From Streptomyces sp. SID486 (lineage in GTDB: Bacteria > Actinomycetota > Actinomycetes > Streptomycetales > Streptomycetaceae), in NCBI RefSeq assembly GCF_009865385.1, contig NZ_WWJT01000720.1, positions 36,186 to 100,185 on the forward strand: a stretch of DNA of 64,000 nt, read 5' to 3'. Below, in pieces: positions 17,939 through 26,142 of this stretch (the stretch's first letter is position 1; the number at the start of each line of letters is the position of its first letter). The notes under the pieces are model-generated. The model saw only the letters and a program-made list of their open reading frames with translations, was not told the DNA's origin and searched no databases. The translations under genes were made by a program, and so were the position numbers.

Positions 17939-18799
17939 ATGAACGCCGTCACCCTCACCGCCACGCCCGCGCTGGCCCCCCTGCTGGCGCGGGGCGCCCT
18001 GTGCTCCCCGTTCAAGCGGCCGGCCCCGGACGCGGCCGTCCCGCGCACCCGGCTGCTGCTGCCCGGCGTGCGCGTCGACCTGGCAAGGCTGGCCGCCTAC
18101 GAGCGGGTGTGCGGTTTCCCGACGGGTGAACCCGACCTGCCCGTCACCTATCCGCACGTCCTGGGCTTCCCGCTGGCCATGCGGCTGATGAGCGGCCGGG
18201 ACTTCCCGCTGCCGCTGCTGGGCCTGGTCCACACGTCGATCGAGATCGTCAGCCGGGGCGCGCTGCCGGCCGACGGGGAGTACGAGCTGACGGCGTTCGT
18301 CGCGGGCCTGGCCCCGCACCGGCGCGGCACCGAGGCGACGGTGGTGACCGGGCTGCGCCTCGGTGGTGACGCGGTCTGGGAGTCGCGCAGCACGTACCTG
18401 GCCCGGCACCGGACGGACGCGGGCCCGGACGCGGCCGTCGCGGAGCGGGGCGGGGGCGGAGGCGGGGGCGGTCCGCTGCCCGTCACCGCCGAGTGGAGCA
18501 TCGCCGAAGACGTGGGGCGGCGCTACGGCGCCGTCTCCGGTGACCGCAACCCCATCCACCTGCACCCGTTCACCGCCCGCCTCTTCGGCTTCCCGCGGGC
18601 CATCGCGCACGGCATGTGGACGGTGGCCCGCTGCCTGGCCGCGCACGGCACGGGCGGCCCCGCCCTGGTACGGGCCGGGTTCCGGGCCCCCGTGCTGCTG
18701 CCGGGGACGGTCAGTTACGGGACGGACGGCGACGGCCGCTTCGAGCTGCGGAACCGGGACGGCAGGCTCCACCTCTCCGGGGAGGTACGGCCGCGGTGA
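17939..18799 (+). CDS. MaoC-like acyl dehydratase domain protein
   Basis: A 286-residue double hot-dog protein. The C-terminal half carries the hydratase 2 signature (VSGDRNPIHLHPFTARLFGF followed by AIAHGMWTVA), which binds acyl-CoA or acyl-ACP and hydrates or dehydrates the 2,3 bond. The N-terminal half is a second, degenerate hot-dog with YPHVLGFPLAM. A Gly-rich linker separates them. ATG 17939 has GGGAG six bases upstream. Its divergent partner is an acyl-CoA ligase, which fits fatty-acid turnover. Confidence 0.88.
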   Translation: MNAVTLTATPALAPLLARGALCSPFKRPAPDAAVPRTRLLLPGVRVDLARLAAYERVCGFPTGEPDLPVTYPHVLGFPLAMRLMSGRDFPLPLLGLVHTSIEIVSRGALPADGEYELTAFVAGLAPHRRGTEATVVTGLRLGGDAVWESRSTYLARHRTDAGPDAAVAERGGGGGGGGPLPVTAEWSIAEDVGRRYGAVSGDRNPIHLHPFTARLFGFPRAIAHGMWTVARCLAAHGTGGPALVRAGFRAPVLLPGTVSYGTDGDGRFELRNRDGRLHLSGEVRPR

Positions 18800-18877
18800 G
18801 GACGACGTCCACCGGGCCGCGGAGACGGGTGCGGCCGAGGCCGTGCCGCCGTGAGATGCCGGCGCCCGCCGACCACC

Positions 18878-19020
18878 GAGGGGTGCGGCCGAGGTCGACG
18901 GAAGTGGCCGCCGGCCACGGAGAGCGGCCGACGCCCACGGAAGTCGCCGCCGGCCACGGAGGGGTGCGGCCGACGCCCAGGGAGGTCGCCGCCGGCTACG
19001 GAGCGGTGTGGCCGACGCCA
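18878..19020. repeat. Tandem array of about 42-bp units entering the TetR coding end
   Basis: About three and a half units beginning GAGGGGTGCGGCCGACGCCC and ending CCGCCGGCCACG occur here. The last partial copy (19000-19019) lies inside the final codons of the TetR gene, whose stop codon is at 18996-18998. The repeat therefore spans a gene end. Confidence 0.85.
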
Positions 19021-19685
19021 GGGGGAAGCGGCCGCCGGTTCCGCTCGGCCGGCGGCGCCCAGACATGGCCCCGCAGCAGATCGCCCAGGCCCGCCCAGGC
19101 GAAGTTCATCAGCGTGGCCGCGGCCTGGCGGGCGGTGACGCCGGGCGTGGCGTTGGCCCAGGCGGCGAGCGACTCGGCGGCGCCGACCAGCGCCTCGGCC
19201 AGGCCGGCCACCTCGCGCTCGGGCAGGCCGGGATCCCGGTGTGCCGCCCGCGCCGCGATCGCGACCAGCCGGGTCACGAACGCGACGAGTTCCGCGCGCA
19301 TCGCGGCGACCTCGGCCGCGAAGGGCTCACCGTGCGTGCGGGCCTGCAGATGCAGCACCGCCCAGGCGTCGGGGCGCTCGGCGGTGTGCGCGAAGAACGC
19401 CTGCAGCCCCTCCCAGAGTTGCCGGTCGGCGGGGAGGTCCTGCCGGACACCCGCGCGGACGGCCGTCGTGAGCGCGGTGGCCTCGCGGCGGATGCAGGCG
19501 GTGAAGAGGTCTTCCTTCGAGTTCAGGTACAGGTAGACCAACGGCTTGGACACGCCCGCGAGTTCGGCGATCTCGTCCATCGACGCGGCCATGTACCCGC
19601 GCTGTCCGAAGATCCGTACGGCGGCGTCGAGCATCTGCTGCTCCCGTACCGCCCTCGGCATCCGTTTGGTCTTGACGGCACCCAT
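18996..19685 (-). CDS. TetR family transcriptional regulator
   Basis: A 229-residue repressor with an N-terminal HTH (RIFGQRGYMAASMDEIAELA, GVSKPLVYLYLNSKEDLF) and an all-helical ligand-binding domain. The C-terminal tail (ERNRRPLPPGVGHTAP) is encoded partly by a tandem repeat. It lies between the MaoC-like gene and a DUF4229 gene. The palindrome at 17876-17910 is a plausible target. Confidence 0.92.
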   Translation of the reverse strand: MGAVKTKRMPRAVREQQMLDAAVRIFGQRGYMAASMDEIAELAGVSKPLVYLYLNSKEDLFTACIRREATALTTAVRAGVRQDLPADRQLWEGLQAFFAHTAERPDAWAVLHLQARTHGEPFAAEVAAMRAELVAFVTRLVAIAARAAHRDPGLPEREVAGLAEALVGAAESLAAWANATPGVTARQAAATLMNFAWAGLGDLLRGHVWAPPAERNRRPLPPGVGHTAP

Positions 19686-19695
19686 GAGGGCAAGC

Positions 19696-20004
19696 CTAGT
19701 TGGGCGCGGCGGCCCCGCCCTGTGTCCGCGACGCGTCGTCGGCCAGGTCCTCCTGGCTGCGGTTGGCGTCCAGGTTCGCCTTCATCCGGTCGACCCTGCC
19801 CACGATCTGCACCGAGGCCCGGTCCCGCTCCTTGCGCAGCACCACCCAGCTGATCGGCGCCGACAGGACGAGGGAGAGCAGCAGGACCCACAGGATGTTG
19901 GAGTCGCCGAAACCGCGCGGGAAGAGGCCCGAGTAGACGGCTCCCCAGACGATCACGAGGCAGCCCGCGAAGATACCGAGGCGCATCAGCGTGTAGCGGA
20001 GCAT
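19696..20004 (-). CDS. DUF4229 small membrane protein
   Basis: A 102-residue protein with two transmembrane helices (LMRLGIFAGCLVIVWGAVY and ILWVLLLSLVLSAPISWVV) and a basic then polar C-terminus (LRKERDRASVQIVGRVDRMK). This is the layout of the actinobacterial DUF4229 family, whose function is unknown. ATG 20004 is preferred because family members begin MLRYTLMRLG; a TTG at 20028 is also in frame. Confidence 0.85.
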   Translation of the reverse strand: MLRYTLMRLGIFAGCLVIVWGAVYSGLFPRGFGDSNILWVLLLSLVLSAPISWVVLRKERDRASVQIVGRVDRMKANLDANRSQEDLADDASRTQGGAAAPN

Positions 20005-20079
20005 CTCAATCCACTCGTCCGATTCCAAAAGGGGTCATCGTCCAGTGAAGCACGGCTACGGGGTGATCTTGCACGGGGG

Positions 20080-20604
20080 TCAGCCGAGCGGCAGCAGCAT
20101 GACGACCTCGTCGCGGTCGTCGCCGGGCGCGACCCGGATGGCGTCCGGGACACGGCCGACCTCCTTGTAGCCGCAGGAGGCGTAGAACCGTTCCAGGCCG
20201 TTCCCGCCGCGGCAGGTCAGCCGGATCGCCCCGACGCCGTCCAGCCCGCGGGCCGCGTCCGCTGCGGCGGCCATCAGGTCGCGGCCGTAGCCGCGGCCCT
20301 GGTGGCGGGGGTGGACCATCACCGTGTACAGCCAGATCCAGTGGGTCATCAGCCGGTGGCTGTTGAGGGTGAGGAAGGCGGTCGCGGCCACGCGGCCGGA
20401 CTCGTCCAGACCGACGAGCAGCCGGGTGCGGCCCTCGGCCATCTGCACGAAGTGCCGCACCAGCCCGGGCCGTATCTCGTCACGGGTCACCGGGGGGACG
20501 AAGCCGACGGAGCCGCCCGCGTTCGAGACGTCCGTCCACAGGTCGAGGATGTCGTCGCGGAGGGCGGGGGTGACGGCGGGATCCAGGGTGAACGTAAGAG
20601 GCAC
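20080..20604 (-). CDS. GNAT family N-acetyltransferase
   Basis: A 174-residue acetyltransferase. The acetyl-CoA-binding motif is VMVHPRHQGRGYGRDLMAAA, followed by IRLTCRGGNGLERFYASCGY, the usual end of the fold. The substrate is not apparent. It starts 17 bp after the stop of the decayed uracil-DNA glycosylase gene on the same strand, so it may once have been cotranscribed with it. Confidence 0.9.
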   Translation of the reverse strand: MPLTFTLDPAVTPALRDDILDLWTDVSNAGGSVGFVPPVTRDEIRPGLVRHFVQMAEGRTRLLVGLDESGRVAATAFLTLNSHRLMTHWIWLYTVMVHPRHQGRGYGRDLMAAAADAARGLDGVGAIRLTCRGGNGLERFYASCGYKEVGRVPDAIRVAPGDDRDEVVMLLPLG

Positions 20605-20620
20605 CGAGCCAGTGTATCCA

Positions 20621-20850
20621 TTACATGGATGTGGTTCGTGTGAGAGCCCGGGCCCCCACCCTCAGGTCCGCCACCAGGCCCTGGTACGCCTGCTTCCTGG
20701 AGGAGGAGGTCCACGACCGCCCGCAGCGCCTGGTACCGACCGTGCACCCGTCGGCCGTCCTGCGCGCCGGGCTGCTCGCCGACGAGCATCACGCGCGCGC
20801 GGGTGTCTCCGGCGCCGAAGACGGTCCGGGTGGCGTCGGGGGCGCCCGAT
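20621..20850 (-). pseudogene. Decayed uracil-DNA glycosylase (UdgX-like) with an inverted internal segment
   Basis: Three UdgX-type fragments remain in about 230 bp. On the minus strand, DATRTVFGAGDTRARVMLV plus GEQPG matches motif 1 near 20775-20840. On the minus strand, the C-terminal tail AYQGLVADLRVGARALTRTT ends at a TAA at 20621. The conserved VHPSAVLRA motif between them is readable only on the plus strand, at about 20740-20770. Most of the gene is therefore deleted and one internal piece is inverted. UdgX family membership is judged from remembered consensus. Confidence 0.65.
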
Positions 20851-20881
20851 GAAGGGGGCGCTCGGCCCGGCAGGCGGCCGC

Positions 20882-20959
20882 GGGGGCGTCGTGGCCGCTC
20901 ACGCAGCTCCCCGCGCCCCCGGGGGCGTCGTGGCCGCTCGCGCAGCTCCCCGCGCCCCC
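20882..20959. repeat. Direct duplication of a 39-bp unit
   Basis: Two 39-bp copies (20882-20920 and 20921-20959) differ by one base. Read on the minus strand they contain CGCGGGGAGCTGCG and GCGGCCACGACGCCCCC, a sequence type often seen between Streptomyces genes. They lie upstream of the UdgX remnant and may mark the rearrangement. Confidence 0.85.
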
Positions 20960-21025
20960 GGGTGGGACCAGTCACCCTCCGCCGGCACAGCCGACGTGCC
21001 GGTGCAGCTCCGCGGGTCGGGGGTG

Positions 21026-22189
21026 TCAGAGGCGCATCGGCTGGGGGGACTCCCGGCGTGCCGGGTCGGGGCCCTCGTAGTCGCGGATGATCTCGTAGCG
21101 CGTGTTGCGTTCCACCGGGCGGAATCCGGCGTCCCGGATCAGTTCCAGCAGGTCCTCGCGGGTCAGCTTGTTCGGCGTGCCGTAGTTGTCCGCGTCGTGC
21201 GTGATCTTGTACTCGACGACCGAGCCGTCCATGTCGTCCGCGCCGTGCTGGAGGGCCAGCTGGGCGGTCTGCACGCCGTGCATGACCCAGAAGACCTTGA
21301 CGTGCGGGACGTTGTCGAAGAGGAGACGGGAGACGGCGAAGGTCTTCAGCGCCTCCGCGCCCGTCGCCATCTGGGTGCGGGCCTGGAGGGTGTTGCGGAC
21401 CTTGCCGTCCTTCATGTCCACGAAGTCGTGCTGGTAGCGCAGCGGGATGAAGACCTGGAAGCCGTTCGTCTCGTCCTGCAGCTCACGCAGACGCAGGACG
21501 TGGTCGACCCGGTGCCGCGGCTCCTCGATGTGGCCGTACAGCATGGTGCACGGGGTCTTCAGACCCTTCTCGTGCGCCAGCCGGTGGATCCGGGACCAGT
21601 CCTCCCAGTGGGTGCGGTGGTCCACGATGTGCTGCCGGACCTCCCAGTCGAAGATCTCCGCGCCGCCGCCGGTCAGCGATTCCAGGCCCGCGTCGATCAG
21701 CTCGTCGAGGATCTCGGAGGCCGACAGTCCGCTGATCGTCTCGAAGTGGTGGATCTCCGTCGCCGTGAACGCCTTCAGGGAGACGTCCGGCAGGGCCTTC
21801 TTCAGCTCCCTGAGCGAACGCGGGTAGTAACGCCACGGCAGATTCGGGTGCAGGCCGTTGACGATGTGCAGTTCGGTGAGGTTGTCCGACTCCATCGCCT
21901 TGGCCAGCTTCACGGCCTCCTCGATGCGCATCGTGTACGCGTCCTTCTCGCCCGGCTTGCGCTGGAACGAGCAGTAGGCGCAGGACGCGGTGCACACGTT
22001 CGTCATGTTGAGGTGACGGTTGACGTTGAAGTGGACGACGTCACCGTTCTTGCGGGTGCGCACCTCGTGGGCGAGTCCGCCCAGCCAGGCCAGGTCGTCC
22101 GACTCGTACAGCGCGATGCCGTCCTCGCGGGTCAGCCGCTCACCGGAGCGGACCTTCTGCTCCAGCTCGCGCTTGAGTCCGACGTCCAT
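21026..22189 (-). CDS. mqnE: Aminofutalosine synthase MqnE (radical SAM)
   Basis: Radical SAM enzyme joining 3-enolpyruvylbenzoate and SAM to make aminofutalosine. It has 387 residues. The cluster motif is CTASCAYC (Cx3CxxC), preceded by NVNRHLNMTNVC; ELHIVNGLHPNLPWRYY and TMLYGHIEE are family segments shared with MqnC. It is last in the minus-strand series ubiD-ubiA-ubiX-lrp-mqnE, 39 bp after the Lrp gene. Confidence 0.96.
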   Translation of the reverse strand: MDVGLKRELEQKVRSGERLTREDGIALYESDDLAWLGGLAHEVRTRKNGDVVHFNVNRHLNMTNVCTASCAYCSFQRKPGEKDAYTMRIEEAVKLAKAMESDNLTELHIVNGLHPNLPWRYYPRSLRELKKALPDVSLKAFTATEIHHFETISGLSASEILDELIDAGLESLTGGGAEIFDWEVRQHIVDHRTHWEDWSRIHRLAHEKGLKTPCTMLYGHIEEPRHRVDHVLRLRELQDETNGFQVFIPLRYQHDFVDMKDGKVRNTLQARTQMATGAEALKTFAVSRLLFDNVPHVKVFWVMHGVQTAQLALQHGADDMDGSVVEYKITHDADNYGTPNKLTREDLLELIRDAGFRPVERNTRYEIIRDYEGPDPARRESPQPMRL

Positions 22190-22228
22190 GCCAACACCTT
22201 TCCTACGACAGCCCGACCAACGGTATCC

Positions 22229-22684
22229 CTAGACCTCTTCGGGCAGCTCGCCGACCCGGTTCTCCCACTTCGTGGACAGCACGATCGTGGTACGGGTGCG
22301 GGAGACGCCCCTGGTCCCGCTGAGCCGGCGGATGGTCCGCTCCAGGCCGTCGACGTCCGTCGAGCGCACCTTGAGCATGTAGGAGTCGTCACCGGCGATG
22401 AACCAGCAGTCCTCGATCTCCGACAGGTCCCGCAGCCGCTGGGCGACGTCCTCGTGGTCGGCGGCGTCGGACAGCGAGATACCGATCAGCGCGGTGACGC
22501 CGAGGCCGAGCGAGGCCGCGTTCACCGTCGCGCGGTACCCGGTGATGACACCCGCCGCCTCCAGCCGGTTGATGCGGTCGGTGACGCTGGGGCCCGACAG
22601 GCCGACAAGGCGTCCCAGCTCCGCGTACGAGGCCCGGCCGTTCTCCCGCAGGGCCTGGATGAGCTGCCTGTCCACCGCGTCCAT
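22229..22684 (-). CDS. Lrp/AsnC family transcriptional regulator
   Basis: A 151-residue regulator with an N-terminal HTH (DAVDRQLIQALRENGRASYA, LSGPSVTDRINRLE) and a C-terminal RAM domain. It sits inside the menaquinone series between ubiX and mqnE, so it may respond to a metabolite and control them; this is inferred only from position. Just upstream, TGATGACCTGA occurs twice (22718-22728 and 22731-22741), a possible binding repeat. Confidence 0.93.
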   Translation of the reverse strand: MDAVDRQLIQALRENGRASYAELGRLVGLSGPSVTDRINRLEAAGVITGYRATVNAASLGLGVTALIGISLSDAADHEDVAQRLRDLSEIEDCWFIAGDDSYMLKVRSTDVDGLERTIRRLSGTRGVSRTRTTIVLSTKWENRVGELPEEV

Positions 22685-22768
22685 GCGATCGAAGCCTTCC
22701 GGTGAAAGTTCCTGAAGTGATGACCTGAGATGATGACCTGAAGTACTGCGTGTGGTGCTGAGGTACCG

Positions 22769-23443
22769 CTATCCGCCCGCCGTGCCGCCGCCCAGTTCGC
22801 CCCGCCACCGCCGGTACAGGCCGTGCCCGACGCCCGCCGCGTCCAGCACCCGTCCGGCGACGAAGTCCACCAGGTCCTGGATGTGCGTGGCTCCCGCGTA
22901 GAAGGCCGGGGAGGCGGGCACGACCGTGGCGCCGGCGTCGTCCAGCGCCACGAGGTGCCGCAGGGTCTGGCCGTTCAGGGGGGTCTCCCGCACGGCCACG
23001 ACCAGCGTCCGGCGCTCCTTCAGCGTGACGCTCGCCGTGCGCTGGAGCAGGTCCTTGGACAGTCCGAGCGCCACGCCGGCCACGCAGGCGGTGGAGGCGG
23101 GCACGATGAGCATCCCCTTCGCCGGGTACGACCCCGAGGACGGCCCGGCCGCGAGATCGCCCGCGCTCCAGTACCGCACCCCGCTGACGTCCGCCTCGAA
23201 GGTCCCGGGCTTGCCGTCGGCGCCACGGGCCAGCCATTCCCGCAGGTCGTCCTGCCAGTGCGCGTCCCGGAACGAGATGCCCGTCTCGTCCAGCAGCGTC
23301 AGCCGCGAGGCCCGGCTGACCACCAGGTCGACCGCCTCGCCGGCCGCCAGCAGCGCCCGCAGCACGGCAGCCGCGTACGGCGTACCCGAAGCTCCGGACA
23401 CCCCCACGATCCAAGGCACGCGCTGCGTTTCTCCTGCGTTCAC
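22769..23443 (-). CDS. UbiX family flavin prenyltransferase
   Basis: Makes prenylated FMN, the cofactor of UbiD-type decarboxylases. The 224-residue protein has VGVSGASGTPYAAAVL at the N-terminus (FMN binding), PASTACVAGVALGLSKDLLQR and RETPLN, all typical. It is encoded 55 bp after the UbiA gene, and its product should serve the UbiD enzyme encoded two genes upstream. Confidence 0.94.
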   Translation of the reverse strand: MNAGETQRVPWIVGVSGASGTPYAAAVLRALLAAGEAVDLVVSRASRLTLLDETGISFRDAHWQDDLREWLARGADGKPGTFEADVSGVRYWSAGDLAAGPSSGSYPAKGMLIVPASTACVAGVALGLSKDLLQRTASVTLKERRTLVVAVRETPLNGQTLRHLVALDDAGATVVPASPAFYAGATHIQDLVDFVAGRVLDAAGVGHGLYRRWRGELGGGTAGG

Positions 23444-23498
23444 ACCTTGAGCGTACCGGCGGGTCCGGCCGTGCTCAGGCCGGGTGGCGCCCAGCGGC

Positions 23499-24401
23499 TC
23501 AGACGGTCAGACCGCGCACGAGGAGATCGAGCAGCGCGCACACGAACAGGGCGATGCCGATGAAGCCGTTGACCGAGAAGAACGCCCTGTTGAGGCGCGA
23601 CAGGTCGTGGGGGCGGACGATGCGGTGCTCGTAGAGGAAGGCACCCGCGACGATCAGCAGGCCCAGCCAGAAGAACGCGCCGGCGTGCGTGGCCAGGGCG
23701 TACCAGACGAACAGGGCCGTGGTGACCGTGTGGCAGACGCGCGCGCCCCAGATCGCGGCCGGGATGCCGAAGCGGGCGGGGACCGACATCACGCCGATCT
23801 CCCGGTCGGTCTCGACGTCCTGGCAGGCGTAGATCAGGTCGAAGCCGCCGATCCAGACGCCGACCGCCAGACCCAGGATCACCGCGTTCCAGGACCACTC
23901 GCCGCTGATCGCCAGCCAGCCGCCGACCGGCCCCATGGCCTGGGCGAGGCCGAGGATGGCCTGCGGGAAGTTGGTGAACCGTTTCCCGTAGGGGTAGACC
24001 ACCATCGGGACCACCGCGACCGGGGCCAGGGCCAGGCAGAGCGGGTTCAGCAGCGCCGCGGCGCCCAGGAAGACCACCAGGGCGACCAGGGCGCCCGTCC
24101 AGGCGTGTTTCACCGACATCGCGCCGGTGACCAGCTCGCGGTGGGCCGTGCGCGGGTTACGGGCGTCGATCTCGCGGTCGATGATCCGGTTGACCGCCAT
24201 GGCGAACGTGCGCAGACCGACCATGCACACCGTGACCAGGAGCAGGCGGACCCAGTGGATGTTCCCGTCCCGTTCGTACATGGCGGTGAGGGCCGCGATG
24301 TAGGCGAAGGGGAGCGCGAAGACCGAGTGCTCGATCATCACCAGGCGCAGGAAGGCCCTGGTCCGTCCCGGCTGCGCGATGGCGGCGGAGGCGCTGCTCA
24401 C
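23499..24401 (-). CDS. mqnP: UbiA-like prenyltransferase (MqnP)
   Basis: Integral membrane prenyltransferase of 300 residues that attaches the polyprenyl chain to the futalosine-derived naphthoate. Both Asp-rich motifs are visible: NRIIDREIDARN and YACQDVETDREIG, separated by several transmembrane helices. GTG 24401 overlaps the ubiD stop codon (GTGA), indicating translational coupling. The open frame further upstream is inside ubiD and not real. Confidence 0.94.
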   Translation of the reverse strand: MSSASAAIAQPGRTRAFLRLVMIEHSVFALPFAYIAALTAMYERDGNIHWVRLLLVTVCMVGLRTFAMAVNRIIDREIDARNPRTAHRELVTGAMSVKHAWTGALVALVVFLGAAALLNPLCLALAPVAVVPMVVYPYGKRFTNFPQAILGLAQAMGPVGGWLAISGEWSWNAVILGLAVGVWIGGFDLIYACQDVETDREIGVMSVPARFGIPAAIWGARVCHTVTTALFVWYALATHAGAFFWLGLLIVAGAFLYEHRIVRPHDLSRLNRAFFSVNGFIGIALFVCALLDLLVRGLTV

Positions 24402-25855
24402 AGTCCGTACTCCTTCCAGCGGCGGTCCACCAGGGCCGCCGTATCCGGGTCCGACAGGACCATCTCCGGCCACCCTCCGTCCCGCGTGTACCCCTCCTCG
24501 GGCCACTTCCGCGTCGCGTCGATGCCCGCCTTGCCGCCCCAGAACTGCTGGTACGAGGCGTGGTCGAGGTGGTCGACCGGTCCTTCGACGACGGTGAGGT
24601 CGCGGGCGTAGTCGGTGTTGCCGAGGGCCCGCCAGGCGACCTCGTGCAGATCGTGCACGTCACAGTCGGCGTCCACGACCACGATCAGCTTGGTGAGGGA
24701 CATCATGTGCGCCCCCCAGACGGCGTGCATCACCTTCTGCGCGTGCTTCGGGTACTTCTTGTCGATCGAGACGATCGCGCAGTTGTGGAAGCCGCCGGCC
24801 TCGGGCAGGTGGTAGTCCACGATGTCCGGGACGATGATCTTCAGCAGGGGCAGGAAGAAGCGTTCCGTGGCGCGGCCGAGCGGGCCGTCCTCCGTCGGCG
24901 GGCGGCCGACCACGATCGACTGGAGCAGCGGGCGCCTGCGCATCGTCACGCAGTCGATCTTCAGCGCGGGGAACGGCTCCTGCGGGGTGTAGAAGCCGGT
25001 GTGGTCGCCGAAGGGGCCCTCGGGCAGCATCTCGCCGGGCTCCAGCCAGCCCTCCAGGACGACCTCCGCGTTCGCGGGGACCTGGAGCGGGACCGTCTTG
25101 CAGTCGACCATCTCGATCCGCTTGCCCGCGACGAAACCGGCGAACAGGTACTCGTCGATGTCGCCGGGGAGCGGGGCGGTGGAGGCGTACGTCACGGCGG
25201 GCGGGCAGCCGAAGGCGATGGCGACCGGGAGGCGCTCACCCCTGCGGGCCGCGACCTGGTAGTGGTTGCGGCTGTCCTTGTGGATCTGCCAGTGCATGCC
25301 GATCGTGCGCTTGTCGTGGCGCTGCAGGCGGTACAGGCCCAGGTTCCGGATGCCGGACTCGGGGTCCTTGGTGTGGGTCAGGCCCAGGTTGAAGAAGGAG
25401 CCGCCGTCCTCGGGCCAGGTGAAGAGCGCCGGGAGCCGGTCGAGGTCGACCTCGTCACCGTGCAGGACGACCTCCTGCACCGGCGCGTTGTCGGACTTCA
25501 CCTTCCTCGGCGGGACGTGGGCCATCGCGCCCAGCTTCCCGAACGCCTCGCGCACCCCGACGAAGCCGTGCGGCAGCTCGGGCCGCAGCAGGCCGCCGAT
25601 CTTCTCGGAGATCTCGCCGTACGACTTCAGGCCGAGCGCCTTCAGCAGGCGGCGGTCGGTGCCGAAGACGTTCATGGCGAGGGGCATCGCCGAGCCCTTC
25701 ACGTTCTCGAAGAGCAGCGCCGGGCCACCCGCCTTCTGCACCCGGTCGACGATCTCCCCGACCTCCAGGTACGGGTCGACCTCGGCCTTGATGCGCTTGA
25801 GGTCTCCCTCGCGCTCCAGTGCCCGCAGCAGGGAGCGAAGATCGTCGTAAGCCAT
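24398..25855 (-). CDS. Menaquinone biosynthesis decarboxylase, UbiD family
   Basis: Prenyl-FMN-dependent decarboxylase of 485 residues, removing the carboxyl group of the naphthoate intermediate. The UbiD pattern is complete: DLRSLLRALEREGDLKRI, then PLAMNVFGTDRR, MHWQIHKDSRNHYQVA and EGPFGDHTGFYTP with the Glu/Asp residues of the active site. It is first in the operon and overlaps mqnP by 4 bp. Confidence 0.95.
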   Translation of the reverse strand: MAYDDLRSLLRALEREGDLKRIKAEVDPYLEVGEIVDRVQKAGGPALLFENVKGSAMPLAMNVFGTDRRLLKALGLKSYGEISEKIGGLLRPELPHGFVGVREAFGKLGAMAHVPPRKVKSDNAPVQEVVLHGDEVDLDRLPALFTWPEDGGSFFNLGLTHTKDPESGIRNLGLYRLQRHDKRTIGMHWQIHKDSRNHYQVAARRGERLPVAIAFGCPPAVTYASTAPLPGDIDEYLFAGFVAGKRIEMVDCKTVPLQVPANAEVVLEGWLEPGEMLPEGPFGDHTGFYTPQEPFPALKIDCVTMRRRPLLQSIVVGRPPTEDGPLGRATERFFLPLLKIIVPDIVDYHLPEAGGFHNCAIVSIDKKYPKHAQKVMHAVWGAHMMSLTKLIVVVDADCDVHDLHEVAWRALGNTDYARDLTVVEGPVDHLDHASYQQFWGGKAGIDATRKWPEEGYTRDGGWPEMVLSDPDTAALVDRRWKEYGL

Positions 25856-26102
25856 GCCGCCAAGTATCGCCGACGTACCGCTTTGTCCATGCGCCCACCC
25901 CCGTCCCGCCGCGGGGCCGCCCGGGCCGGCGGCCGGTCGCCGGCCACCCCGTCAGCCGGTTCCCGACGCTTTCGGCCTTGATCCCTCGCCGACGGTCCGG
26001 TCACCGACGGTTAATCACTTTCCCGTTCGGCCCACCACCCGTTCCGTTGAAATGAACCGGACGGGCATGTCCCGGCCGCGTCCCACGGCATTGCCTTGCA
26101 GG

Positions 26103-26124
26103 GGGGCCCGCATCCAGGGGCCCC
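26103..26124 (+). promoter_or_regulatory. GC hairpin just upstream of the condensation-domain gene
   Basis: GGGGCCC (26103-26109) pairs with GGGCCCC (26118-26124), followed by TTCTTCG, and lies 19 bp before the GTG start. It could be an attenuator or the terminator of an upstream transcript. Otherwise the 25856-26142 gap shows no gene. Confidence 0.35.
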
Positions 26125-26142
26125 TTCTTCGATGGGAGACGC

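Noticed and set aside
14774..18799. Single 1341-residue plus-strand reading frame
   Set aside because: It is antisense to LysR and acyl-CoA ligase genes and only its last 286 codons (MaoC-like, from 17939) have protein-like composition.
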